Below the pieces are notes generated by a model, which saw nothing but the letters and a program-made list of their open reading frames with translations, had not been told where the DNA came from and made no database searches. The translations under genes and the position numbers were made by a program. DNA of 64,000 bases from Colwellia sp. 20A7 (GTDB lineage Bacteria; Pseudomonadota; Gammaproteobacteria; Enterobacterales; Alteromonadaceae), in the NCBI RefSeq assembly GCF_009832865.1, contig NZ_CP047130.1, forward strand, positions 682,001 to 746,000. Reading direction: 5' to 3'. Positions 27,606 through 36,003 of the stretch are shown here, piece after piece. The number at the start of each line of letters is the position of its first letter. Position 1 is the first letter of the stretch.

Positions 27606-28319
27606 TTATGAACTAAGTGTTTTTCCCTTAAGTGCATTCAACATATTCATTACTAGCTTTGATGAATTTACTGAAGCCGTTTCTAAGTACTCATCAAAAG
27701 AGGTAGGTGACTCTTTTCCTGCAATATCAGATAGCGAACGAATAATCACAAACGGCGTCTTAAATTGATGACAAGTCTGGGCTATTGCGGCACCTTCCAT
27801 TTCAACTGCTGCCATTGTAGGGAAATTAGCTCGAGCCTTTGCTATATCATCGTCTTTCGTCATAAAAGTATCACCAGTGGTAATTAAACCAACCATAGCT
27901 TGAATGTTATCAAGTTGCTCAATACCTTTTTTAGCGGCTTCTACCAAAGTAGCATCAGGAATATAAGCGGCAGGGTTTGCTGGCAATTGTCCTATCTCAT
28001 AACCGAAAGCAGTAACATCAACATCGTGGTAGCGTACCTCTGAACTTACAACAATATCACCGACTTTAAGCTTGGCGTCAAAGCCTCCGGCAGAGCCAGT
28101 ATTCACTACATAATCAGGTTGAAATTTATCAATAAGTATTGCTGTTGCTAAAGCTGCGGCTACTTTACCAATACCCGATTGCACAATAACAACGTCGTTG
28201 TTATCTAATTGTCCGTAATAAAATACATAACCTGCATGGGTGCTAGTTTCACAGTTCACTAACTTTTCTTTTAAAATAGCAACTTCTGGCTCCATTGCGC
28301 CAATAATACCTGCTTTCAT
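27606..28319 (-). CDS. mtnN: 5'-methylthioadenosine/S-adenosylhomocysteine nucleosidase
   Basis: A 237-residue cytosolic enzyme that cleaves adenine from methylthioadenosine and S-adenosylhomocysteine, recycling products of polyamine synthesis, quorum-signal synthesis and methylation. GIIGAMEPEVAIL holds the first active-site Glu, VEMEGAAIAQ the ribose-binding Glu, and RSLSDIAGKESPTSFDEY the catalytic Asp. Length and start match the family closely. It is the first gene of a pair with the CobD-like gene. Confidence 0.95.
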   Translation of the reverse strand: MKAGIIGAMEPEVAILKEKLVNCETSTHAGYVFYYGQLDNNDVVIVQSGIGKVAAALATAILIDKFQPDYVVNTGSAGGFDAKLKVGDIVVSSEVRYHDVDVTAFGYEIGQLPANPAAYIPDATLVEAAKKGIEQLDNIQAMVGLITTGDTFMTKDDDIAKARANFPTMAAVEMEGAAIAQTCHQFKTPFVIIRSLSDIAGKESPTSFDEYLETASVNSSKLVMNMLNALKGKTLSS

Positions 28320-28492
28320 GGTTTTCTCTTTAGCTTGTTAATTTATCAAGGATTATAACTTGGCTTGAAAAAAAAAGTTAGTTTATATTCGCTTCGCAAG
28401 AATTGTTAATAAGAAGAGTAAACAAAAGCCGGCTCGGCATTGTTTATGTTGTAGGTATAAATTTATTTTTTATAGCGAGTTATTAAAATAAG

Positions 28493-28530
28493 GATAAAAA
28501 AAACCAGTAACATTTTCATGTACTGGTTTT
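28493..28530 (-). terminator. Rho-independent terminator of the DUF2726 gene
   Basis: On the minus strand AAAACCAGTA pairs with TACTGGTTTT around an 11-nt loop and runs into eight Ts. It lies 35 bases past the DUF2726 stop. Confidence 0.85.
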
Positions 28531-28564
28531 AGCTTTGTATTGTCGCGTATTTTAAATCAATATT

Positions 28565-29227
28565 TTAATGTGGCAGTGCTGCTACATTGTGCGCGGGTGC
28601 ATTTTGTGCAGATAATCGACCAGGTATATTAGAAGATAATTCAGCTTGTGCAGCCGCCGAACTTAAAACACCTGAGCTTTTTCGTGCTTTTAGCATAGGT
28701 GCAGGTATATTGACGCCTTTAACTTTAGGTGATGGTGATTTATTACCTAATAAGCGAGAATTAATACAAGCGCGAATTTCATCTAGCGTATAGTTAGCTT
28801 TTACTTTGATTCTTAAATGTGGAATTGAAGCTGCTTCTAGCGCACCGCTAACAAACCAGTCTTTCTTAATTTTGTAGCCGCGTCCTTGAGTGTCTACTAA
28901 ATCTACTGTACCCAGAAGTTTCATAGAAGAGCGCTCACAAATTATGAAGTCTAAATACTTTCCATCAGCATTGGCAGCTGCTTTTTGGCTGGCTCTATCA
29001 GACACACCGTTACGTATGGTTATTATGTCAGATAGCTTAACTCGATTAAGTATACGATATTTTGGCCCCATTGCTTGTTCTAGTAAATTTTGAAAGTTTT
29101 TTTCTGCAGGAGTAAAAACTGACATTTTACTGTCAAAAGGGAAGGGAAAACTGTTGTCATTTAATCGACTTGCTAATACCGCAACGATGACAATAAGGCT
29201 AATTAAAGCAAATAAAATAAGTTCCAT
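28565..29227 (-). CDS. Membrane-anchored DUF2726 protein
   Basis: A 220-residue protein with one N-terminal helix (LILFALISLIVIVAVLA) and a DUF2726 domain from about residue 40 to 165. The domain shows FTPAEKNFQNLLEQ, a KYLDFIICERSSMKLLG strand and VDLVDTQGRG. DUF2726 is related to restriction-endonuclease-like folds and is often fused to nucleic acid enzymes. Here it is alone on a membrane anchor, with a low-complexity tail rich in A, P and S. Function is unknown. Confidence 0.8.
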   Translation of the reverse strand: MELILFALISLIVIVAVLASRLNDNSFPFPFDSKMSVFTPAEKNFQNLLEQAMGPKYRILNRVKLSDIITIRNGVSDRASQKAAANADGKYLDFIICERSSMKLLGTVDLVDTQGRGYKIKKDWFVSGALEAASIPHLRIKVKANYTLDEIRACINSRLLGNKSPSPKVKGVNIPAPMLKARKSSGVLSSAAAQAELSSNIPGRLSAQNAPAHNVAALPH

Positions 29228-29423
29228 AACATCTCCGGCAATTCAAATTCTTGACGCTTTATTCATTTAAGTAAATAAAACGCATACTTAACGCTAATTA
29301 AGCAGAATTTGTGCCAGAAATATAAAGGTTGAAACTTTAACGTTGTAAGTGAGGTTTATCAGGTAATAAAATTATTTATAGTATGACTTTTAATTATCTT
29401 CTATCACCTGTTATATAGAGCTA

Positions 29424-30068
29424 TTAGGTCGGATATTTATCTTCTAATGCTGCATATAACTGTTGTTGAAAGTCACTAGCACTTGTATCAAGTGTGTTTA
29501 CCAAATTTGCTAATACTTCGTTGTCTTCTTCGCCGTGCCAAATTTTAATATAGCTACCTTCTTTATAGCCATGATCTTGACGGAAGAAATTTAACGTATT
29601 TTTACCTACGTATTGACGGAATAACTCATCTAGATCCATATTCATTAATGACATACAGTCAGCTAATGCCTTGGCGTCAAATGACTTTTCAGTAACAGCT
29701 GCTGATGCTAAGTTTTCTAAGGCAATTTTGAAGTCATCTTCACCAGTACCTTGGTGTAACTCTTTAGCAAGTTTTGTCGAGATTTTTTCAACGCTGGCGC
29801 CGCTCATTAAGCGTAAACTTAAACCAAAGTGAAAAATATCAACCAATTCAAGCTGAACTTGAGCAATGTCAATTTCTTGATGTTTCCACCACTTCCAGCC
29901 ATGGTGGTCTAGCATTTCAGCACATTCAACCCAAATAGCGCGATACCATTCGTAACCATTGCTGCGCCACGTTTCGCTTACTCTTGAATTCATAGCATCT
30001 TGCATGGTTAACATTTGATTGATTTGCTTTTGTGCAACCGACAAAGCAGTAGATAATTGTTCGCTCAT
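29424..30068 (-). CDS. dUTP diphosphatase, dimeric all-alpha type
   Basis: A 214-residue helical enzyme that splits dUTP to dUMP and pyrophosphate, keeping uracil out of DNA and feeding thymidylate synthesis. The metal-binding block WVECAEMLDHHGWKWWK and the following VQLELVDIFHFGLSL carry the acidic residues of the dimeric dUTPase/MazG fold. It differs from the trimeric beta-barrel Dut of E. coli. It is a single gene with no partner; a MITE copy lies just upstream of its start. Confidence 0.87.
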   Translation of the reverse strand: MSEQLSTALSVAQKQINQMLTMQDAMNSRVSETWRSNGYEWYRAIWVECAEMLDHHGWKWWKHQEIDIAQVQLELVDIFHFGLSLRLMSGASVEKISTKLAKELHQGTGEDDFKIALENLASAAVTEKSFDAKALADCMSLMNMDLDELFRQYVGKNTLNFFRQDHGYKEGSYIKIWHGEEDNEVLANLVNTLDTSASDFQQQLYAALEDKYPT

Positions 30069-30154
30069 TTTCTTCTCTGATAATTAAAGGATCAGAGCTA
30101 TTTTGCCGTAGCTAATAAATAGTAGCAATAGTATTGATAGATTTATCTTGTTTA

Positions 30155-30316
30155 ATACCAGTTTCATTAATTAAGTGAACAATTTTATACGTAGAAAAAA
30201 TTGCCTAATACAATGCATTTATTTCAATAACTAGTTGTTCTAATTATTAAATAAATAACGATGTAGTTGGTGATTTTAGCAAGTAGAAATGATCACATAG
30301 CTAGTGAGATTGCTAT
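30155..30316. mobile_element. MITE-like repeat, copy 1
   Basis: About 160 bases that recur at 37955-38112 with only scattered differences. Both copies start ATACCAGT and end near ATTGGTAT (here ATTGCTAT), imperfect terminal inverted repeats. The middle contains the palindromic ACTAGT and a TTTATTT...AAATAAA stem. No coding capacity is present. The element sits between the dUTPase gene and the PEP-CTERM gene. Confidence 0.7.
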
Positions 30317-30325
30317 AAGAATAGA

Positions 30326-30359
30326 ATAACGCCAAATTACCTAGGTAATTTGGCGTTAT
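30326..30359. terminator. Perfect 34-bp palindrome, probable terminator
   Basis: The sequence is self-complementary over 34 bases around a central CTAG with no unpaired loop; the arms contain ATAACGCCAAATTACC. It lies 51 bases past the stop of the minus-strand PEP-CTERM gene. The T-tract is poor, so it may be a terminator or another cruciform-forming element. Confidence 0.55.
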
Positions 30360-30410
30360 AAAGTGGTTTACTTGTCAGTTCTACTAATTATTAATTAGCA
30401 ACAATTTTTC

Positions 30411-31256
30411 TTAGCTATATTTACGTTTTGCACTGATTAACCCTAGGAAAGCAAGTGCAAATAAAGCAATACTTGTTGGCTCTGGAACACTTGTAACCTT
30501 ATCTGTTGTTAATGTTGTTGCTATATTGGCAACCTTTAAATTATCAAATGCTACGCCAGCAACTTTAATACCATCGAATGCTAAACCAGAATCAAAACTA
30601 CTATCAATCCAATTAGCCACACCAAATTCAAGATAGTAATTACCTGTATCTACAATTGAATAATTTGATTGAATCCAGCCTGTATAGCCACAAGTTGAAA
30701 GAAAACATTTTCCAGAATCAGCACCTAAAGGTTCCCATTCAGATCCACTATTTACTATACTTGCAGTTGTAGTTTTTAATACTGCTTCAGTAGTTGGTAA
30801 GCCATTGCCAGCTACGATGTCAGTAACAATATTAGTACTTGCAGAGAATAACATTGCGACTTCTTTGAATGATTCATCTAATAAACGAGTCCAAGCATAA
30901 TCTGAAAAACCAGTACCATCAGATGTTACATAATTAAAATAGAACTCTAAGTCGTCACCAGAATTAGCTGAAAATAAACTTGATTGTAAAACAGAACCGT
31001 CAGCTCCCAATAAACCAGTTAAACCAGTTAAACCAACATTTTTTACACCTGAGTCAGTTGATACCCAACCATAATTTGTATTGCTTGTAGGTGGTGTTGT
31101 TACTACACCATTAGCTGAACTAGTACCGCAATTACCATTACATTCCCAACTAGAAGGGATTCCATTTTCAAACGTACTGGAGATTAATGTCGCTGATGTA
31201 TTTAATGAAATAACTGATACGGCAGCTGTAATAATATATTTGATTTTGTTAAGCAT
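30411..31256 (-). CDS. PEP-CTERM sorting domain protein
   Basis: A 281-residue secreted protein. An N-terminal signal (YIITAAVSVISLNTSATL) leads to a beta-rich body resembling MAM/lectin-like surface domains with four Cys. The C-terminus VPEPTSIALFALAFLGLISA plus KRKYS is a PEP-CTERM signal: the PEP motif, a helix and a basic tail, recognised by exosortase for envelope sorting. No exosortase gene is in the window. Its ligand is unknown; many such proteins belong to the extracellular matrix. Confidence 0.85.
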   Translation of the reverse strand: MLNKIKYIITAAVSVISLNTSATLISSTFENGIPSSWECNGNCGTSSANGVVTTPPTSNTNYGWVSTDSGVKNVGLTGLTGLLGADGSVLQSSLFSANSGDDLEFYFNYVTSDGTGFSDYAWTRLLDESFKEVAMLFSASTNIVTDIVAGNGLPTTEAVLKTTTASIVNSGSEWEPLGADSGKCFLSTCGYTGWIQSNYSIVDTGNYYLEFGVANWIDSSFDSGLAFDGIKVAGVAFDNLKVANIATTLTTDKVTSVPEPTSIALFALAFLGLISAKRKYS

Positions 31257-31423
31257 TTTTTTATACCTCTATGAATTTAAAATTTTCTTTCGCTTACAGG
31301 TCATACCAGAATGCACAGGTCATACCAGTTTTTATTTATGCTTTAATAACAATGCTTTAGTTTTTATCTTTTTATTTTTTTATGAACAATGTAAAGAAAC
31401 ACGACAATAAATCGAAAGATACT

Positions 31424-32491
31424 TTACGATTGGCTAAACAGTTTCTTTCTAACCATTGCGCGATAATCTTTTGGCGTTAATGATAAGTTTTGTTTAAATA
31501 AACGAGTTAAATGCCCTTGATCTTGATAACCAACATGGTAAGAAACCTCTTGTATGGATAGGTTACTCGACGCAAGTAAATCTTTAGCCGCTTCTATTCT
31601 TAGCTGTTGCCAATATTCTGTTGCACGCATACCTGTAGCTGTTTTGAAGCGGCGAGTAAATGAACGCTGGCTTAAACCAAATTGCTCAGCTAGCTCGGCT
31701 AAACTCAGTTCACTACTTAAATTAGTACGTAACCAAAATTGTATTTGTGCAATTAATTCATCGGCATGTCGATCAACAGCGCCTTCTAAATATCGCTGCT
31801 CTTCATAAGGTTTTCTAATTTCATGAGAAAAGTTACTTTCAACATTTTGTGCTGCAGCTCTTCCGTAAGTTTGACGAATAATATGAACAATAATATCAGC
31901 TAATGCGTTTAAACTTGCTGCACAATAAATACGCTCTGACTGAGTAATAAAAAAATCAGGCTTAATTTTAACTTTAGGATAATCTCGTTTGAATTGATCA
32001 ACGTAATGCCAGTGTGTTGTAGCACTATGATCATCAAGTAATCCCGATTCTGCCAAAAAGCAAACACCCGTACCTACGCCCAGTAATATCGAACCTTGTT
32101 GCCAGCAGTGTTTAAGCCAAGCAATTAATTTTTCGTGCTTTCTTAATACTGGTCTAGGATTACGCCATAAACTTGGTATGAGAATTATATCGGGTACGTA
32201 ATCCTTATCGTTAGGTAAATCATTAAGGGCAATATCCGGTAATAATTGAATACCTGCGCGTGAGGAAATAGGTTTATTTTCTTGGCTAACTAGTTGGGTT
32301 GTAAGTTTTATTGTTGATTTATCATATCGACGAGCAAAGGCTTCACCAGCTAATAACATTTCAAGGGGAAGTGTTAATCCTGTGGCCAGTACATGTTGAT
32401 AAATAACTAAACTCACTCTTAATTGGCTTGTTTTTGAATCATTATTATTTTCTACGGACATGTGATTATCTAAATAAATTCTTTTGGCCAT
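31424..32491 (-). CDS. GlxA-like AraC-family transcriptional regulator
   Basis: A 355-residue regulator with an N-terminal DJ-1/PfpI-like ligand domain (about 24-210; the nucleophile-elbow region reads GVGTGVCFLAESGLL) and a C-terminal AraC DNA-binding domain with two helix-turn-helix motifs (SLAELAEQFGLSQRSFTRRF and IQEVSYHVGYQDQGHLTRLF). This class often controls catabolic or stress genes. It is divergent from the ketosynthase gene with a 114-base gap, which makes that gene a candidate target. The start is uncertain: an ATG ten codons further in is also possible, and neither has a clear ribosome binding site. Confidence 0.85.
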   Translation of the reverse strand: MAKRIYLDNHMSVENNNDSKTSQLRVSLVIYQHVLATGLTLPLEMLLAGEAFARRYDKSTIKLTTQLVSQENKPISSRAGIQLLPDIALNDLPNDKDYVPDIILIPSLWRNPRPVLRKHEKLIAWLKHCWQQGSILLGVGTGVCFLAESGLLDDHSATTHWHYVDQFKRDYPKVKIKPDFFITQSERIYCAASLNALADIIVHIIRQTYGRAAAQNVESNFSHEIRKPYEEQRYLEGAVDRHADELIAQIQFWLRTNLSSELSLAELAEQFGLSQRSFTRRFKTATGMRATEYWQQLRIEAAKDLLASSNLSIQEVSYHVGYQDQGHLTRLFKQNLSLTPKDYRAMVRKKLFSQS

Positions 32492-32605
32492 TATGGCATA
32501 TTTTATGGCCTTTTTAACATATTAATCTTTTCCTCTTAACTATAAACTAGCGCTATTAAATTGGTTCTTTCTCGTTACTTTATTATCGTATTAAAGGTTA
32601 TTTAC

Positions 32606-34501
32606 ATGACATCATTACCTGTAGTTATTGGCATGGGTGGTATTAATGCCGCTGGCCGAACATCATTTCATCAAGGTTTTCGCCGTATCGTTATCGATAA
32701 AATAAATGCGCAGGCGCGTGAAGAAACGTTTGTGGGTTTAGCTAGCTTAATGAAGTTAGTGTCGATGAAGGATGATCAATTAGTTGATCAGGACGGAAAT
32801 GTTATTGCTGTAAATGAAGTTGAAGCTAAATTTGGGCAACAAATCCTTGATGGAACATTAATTAGAAAAATTGAAAAGAATCACTTTGATGTTGATGCAA
32901 CGCATTGGCACCAAAAAATGAATATACGCCCTACAGACAGCAATATTTCATTTGAATTACGTACTAAAGAGCTACCTCATCCGCTTCCGCATACATGGTT
33001 GGTTACTGATCTTGGCGATGGGAATGTTCGAGTTGAAATTCCAGAAGAATTGACAGTATTTCATGACGCATATCGTGATAATCCTATTAAAGCTGCAGGA
33101 CAAATGCCAACCGGTTTTGAGCCTGGCACTCTTTATAATAGCCATTATCAGCCACGCGGATTACAAGCTACAATTTTTGCTGCTACGGATGCTATTCGTT
33201 CAACGGGTATTGAATGGGATGCTATTTTAGATAAAATCAGTCCAGACCAAGTAGGAACGTACTCTGCTTCAATTGTTGGACAGATGCAGCAAGAGGGCTT
33301 AGGTGGTTTATTAAAAAGCCGTTTAACTGGCTCTAGAGTAAGTACTAAGCAATTAGCATTAGGGCTAAACTCTATGTCGACTGATTTTATTAATGCCTAT
33401 GTCACTGGTAATGTTGGCACTACATCGACGTCATCAGGGGCATGTGCAACTTTTCTTTATAATCTGCAATCAGCAGTACAAGATATTCAAGCGGGTAGAG
33501 TACGTGTTGCTGTTGTTGGTAGCGCAGAAGCGCCTATTACGCCTGAAGTTATTGAAGGCTTTGGTAATATGAGCGCCTTAGCGAACGAAAAAAGTTTGCA
33601 AAAATTGGATCAAAGTGAAACTGTTGATCACCGACGTACTAGTCGTCCGTTTGGTAATAATTGTGGCTTTACTATCGGTGAAGCAGCACAGTTTGTTGTA
33701 TTAATGGATGACGAACTTGCGCTTGAAATGGGCGCTAAAGTATTGGCTTCTGTTGCGGGTGTTTTTGTTAATGCTGACGGTTATAAAAAGTCGATAACTG
33801 CACCGGGTCCTGGTAATTATATTACGATGGCAAAATCGGTTGCATTAGCGCAACATATTCTCGGTAAAGAGTCATTACAAGAGCGTAGTTTTATTCTGGC
33901 ACATGGTTCAAGTACACCACAAAATCGTACTACTGAATCATTAATTTATGATCGTATCGCGACCAGTTTTGATATCAATAATTGGCCTGTAGCAGCACCT
34001 AAAGCATTTGTTGGCCATACTATTGGTCCTGCAAGTGGCGATCAAATGGCGATGGCATTAGGTATTTTTAGTGACAATATTATGCCTGGCATCACAACAA
34101 TTGATAAAATAGCTGACGATGTTCACAGTGATCGTTTAAACATTGCGATTGAGCATTGGCATTGTGGTGATATGGATACTGCTTTTATTAACTCAAAAGG
34201 CTTTGGCGGTAATAATGCTACGGCAGTGGTACTTTCACCTAAAGTTACCATAGCAATGATGAAGAAACGTTATGGCGAACAAGCGATGAACGAATATGAG
34301 CAAAAGCTAGTGCTTGTTGAGCAAGCGCAAAATGAATATCGTCAACGTGCAAACCAAGGTCAGTTTGATGTGATTTATAAATTTGGTGAAGGTTTACTTG
34401 ATGAAAATGAAATTGAAATTAATGATCACAGCTTAAGCTTTAAAGAATTTAAAAATAAAATTTCTTTACCTGCGGAAAACCCATTTGCTGATATGATGTA
34501 A
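32606..34501 (+). CDS. Large beta-ketoacyl synthase-like protein
   Basis: A 631-residue thiolase-fold condensing enzyme. The active-site Cys is in STSSGACATFLYN, and the two His are in LAHGSSTPQNRT and FVGHTIGPASGD, so the Cys-His-His triad is intact. It is about 200 residues longer than FabB/FabF, with an extra N-terminal region (about 25-170) and a C-terminal extension. It should join a malonyl-type unit to an acyl chain, but no acyl carrier protein or other fatty-acid gene adjoins it. The ATG at 32606 has AAAGG upstream and starts at MTSLPVVIGMGG, the first beta strand. Confidence 0.83.
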   Translation: MTSLPVVIGMGGINAAGRTSFHQGFRRIVIDKINAQAREETFVGLASLMKLVSMKDDQLVDQDGNVIAVNEVEAKFGQQILDGTLIRKIEKNHFDVDATHWHQKMNIRPTDSNISFELRTKELPHPLPHTWLVTDLGDGNVRVEIPEELTVFHDAYRDNPIKAAGQMPTGFEPGTLYNSHYQPRGLQATIFAATDAIRSTGIEWDAILDKISPDQVGTYSASIVGQMQQEGLGGLLKSRLTGSRVSTKQLALGLNSMSTDFINAYVTGNVGTTSTSSGACATFLYNLQSAVQDIQAGRVRVAVVGSAEAPITPEVIEGFGNMSALANEKSLQKLDQSETVDHRRTSRPFGNNCGFTIGEAAQFVVLMDDELALEMGAKVLASVAGVFVNADGYKKSITAPGPGNYITMAKSVALAQHILGKESLQERSFILAHGSSTPQNRTTESLIYDRIATSFDINNWPVAAPKAFVGHTIGPASGDQMAMALGIFSDNIMPGITTIDKIADDVHSDRLNIAIEHWHCGDMDTAFINSKGFGGNNATAVVLSPKVTIAMMKKRYGEQAMNEYEQKLVLVEQAQNEYRQRANQGQFDVIYKFGEGLLDENEIEINDHSLSFKEFKNKISLPAENPFADMM

Positions 34502-34551
34502 TGCAGCTTAGATAACCTGAACTCGGTTTAAGATATTTTTAATTGATAAAT

Positions 34552-34576
34552 AAAAAGCAGCTACGGCTGCTTTTTT
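34552..34576 (+). terminator. Rho-independent terminator after the ketosynthase gene
   Basis: AAAAAGCAGC pairs with GCTGCTTTTT around TACG (a stable tetraloop), followed by more T. It lies 50 bases past the stop. Confidence 0.9.
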
Positions 34577-34613
34577 GTTTAAATAATGTAGTACATCTCA
34601 CAAAGGTAAAGTC

Positions 34614-34952
34614 ATGAATCAATCAATCAAAGCAGCGCTTTTATCTGCGCTTGTCTATCCGGGAGTAGGGCATTTTTTTCTTAAAAAGTCACTGATGGGT
34701 GTTATTTTTGCTGGTATTTTCTCTATACCTTTATATTTTGTTATCAGTGAAATTATCGCTAAAGCAGAGACAATAGTTGATCAAATTACCAGTGGAGAAA
34801 TAGCTTTAGACTCAGCAGTTATTTCAGCATCATTATCAAATTCTATGTCTGGTGTTGAAGGGCAGGCATTAGATATGAATATCTATGTGCTAATTATTAT
34901 CTGGGTAGTCGCCATAATAGACTCGTATAGACGAGGTATGGCAAGTAAATAA
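34614..34952 (+). CDS. Small membrane protein with PGVGH motif
   Basis: A 112-residue protein with an N-terminal helix containing LSALVYPGVGHFFLKK, a second helix right after it (VIFAGIFSIPLYFVI), a hydrophilic loop and a C-terminal helix followed by SYRRGM. The P-G-x-G-H pattern near the first helix is shared with small TM2-like or DUF6677-type membrane proteins. No function is known. It has an AAGG ribosome binding site and stands alone between a terminator and a repeat tract. Confidence 0.7.
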   Translation: MNQSIKAALLSALVYPGVGHFFLKKSLMGVIFAGIFSIPLYFVISEIIAKAETIVDQITSGEIALDSAVISASLSNSMSGVEGQALDMNIYVLIIIWVVAIIDSYRRGMASK

Positions 34953-34955
34953 TGT

Positions 34956-35005
34956 TACTGAACTGAACTGAACTGAACTGAACTAAGCTGAACCGAATTG
35001 AACTA
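34956..35005. repeat. Pentanucleotide tandem repeat (AACTG)n
   Basis: Five perfect units (TACTG then four AACTG) are followed by five diverged units (AACTA, AGCTG, AACCG, AATTG, AACTA). The tract fills the start of the 106-base gap before the next gene. Such tracts can change length by slippage. Confidence 0.88.
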
Positions 35006-35058
35006 ACTTAAAGTCATTGGGTCTACATAAAACCTAATGTAGAACGGTAATATAGTAT

Positions 35059-35928
35059 TTGTTATTAGATGGATTGGTAATAAAAGGAAATTTTGCTAAG
35101 TCATCATCAATGAGAGGCTCTAGTGTTATAGGCCCTTTATTGAAAAAGCATTCTACTGCTATTTTTTTATCGCTACTAGTGCACGTAGTACTGTTATTAC
35201 TGCTTTTTACGGCAGAAACAAAACAAGCTAAACAGGTTAATATTACTCATAAAGCGATCAAGAGTTACCTCTATAAAATGACTGCTAAAGTAGCAGTAAA
35301 AGAACCTATCTTAGTTAAAGAAAAGCCTAGTGATATTAAAGCAACTGAACAGGTTAAGTTAAGCCAAGCAATTAAAAAACAAGATGAAGTGAAAAGCACT
35401 CTAAAAGATCCTCTCATTGCGTCATCACCCAAAAAGAACGTTAACCTTACTGCAAACAAGTCACAAATAAATAGCTCGAGTAAAGCTGAGTTGCTAGTTA
35501 AACCAGTAATACCATCTAAACCTAAGCCCAAAGTGACAAAAAAAGAGTCAGCCACACCTTCTTTTTCAAGTTATCAACAACTTCAAAATTTGCGAAGTTC
35601 GCTTAATAACAAAATGCTTACGCAAGAATTTTCAGAGTCACAACAATTTAGATCACCTTCGATGATGCATGGCGAGCAAATACCGGTTCCTCATTCGGAT
35701 AAACAATTAAGCGAAGAAGAAATACGACAAAAAAATACAGCAAGAATGTCTAATGACATTTCAATTACTAAAAATGATAATGGTACTTGTATAATAAAAA
35801 GAGAACAGTTTCTTGGTAGCCCAGTAGAAGCATCAACGTCTTTTTTTGCCTGTGGTGAAAGTAAATTTGATAAAAATTTTCGTGAACATATGAAAAAAGT
35901 ACAAGATAAAATAATGCCTAAAAGATAA
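35059..35928 (+). CDS. TonB-like single-span envelope protein of unknown function
   Basis: A protein of up to 289 residues. A short cytoplasmic part precedes one membrane helix (AIFLSLLVHVVLLLLLFTA). A long Lys/Pro/Ser-rich periplasmic stretch follows and ends in a small domain containing CIIKREQFLGSPVEASTSFF and a second Cys. The layout is that of TonB/TolA-type proteins, but I see no recognisable TonB C-terminal domain. The start is uncertain: TTG at 35059, or ATG at 35110 which gives MRGSSVIGPLLKKHST. It precedes topB closely. Confidence 0.6.
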   Translation: MLLDGLVIKGNFAKSSSMRGSSVIGPLLKKHSTAIFLSLLVHVVLLLLLFTAETKQAKQVNITHKAIKSYLYKMTAKVAVKEPILVKEKPSDIKATEQVKLSQAIKKQDEVKSTLKDPLIASSPKKNVNLTANKSQINSSSKAELLVKPVIPSKPKPKVTKKESATPSFSSYQQLQNLRSSLNNKMLTQEFSESQQFRSPSMMHGEQIPVPHSDKQLSEEEIRQKNTARMSNDISITKNDNGTCIIKREQFLGSPVEASTSFFACGESKFDKNFREHMKKVQDKIMPKR

Positions 35929-36003
35929 GATGATAAATAACTGTACACAAATACAGTGTATGGGTTATATTTAATATATAATTTGATAACACCTGCCTTA
36001 TAT

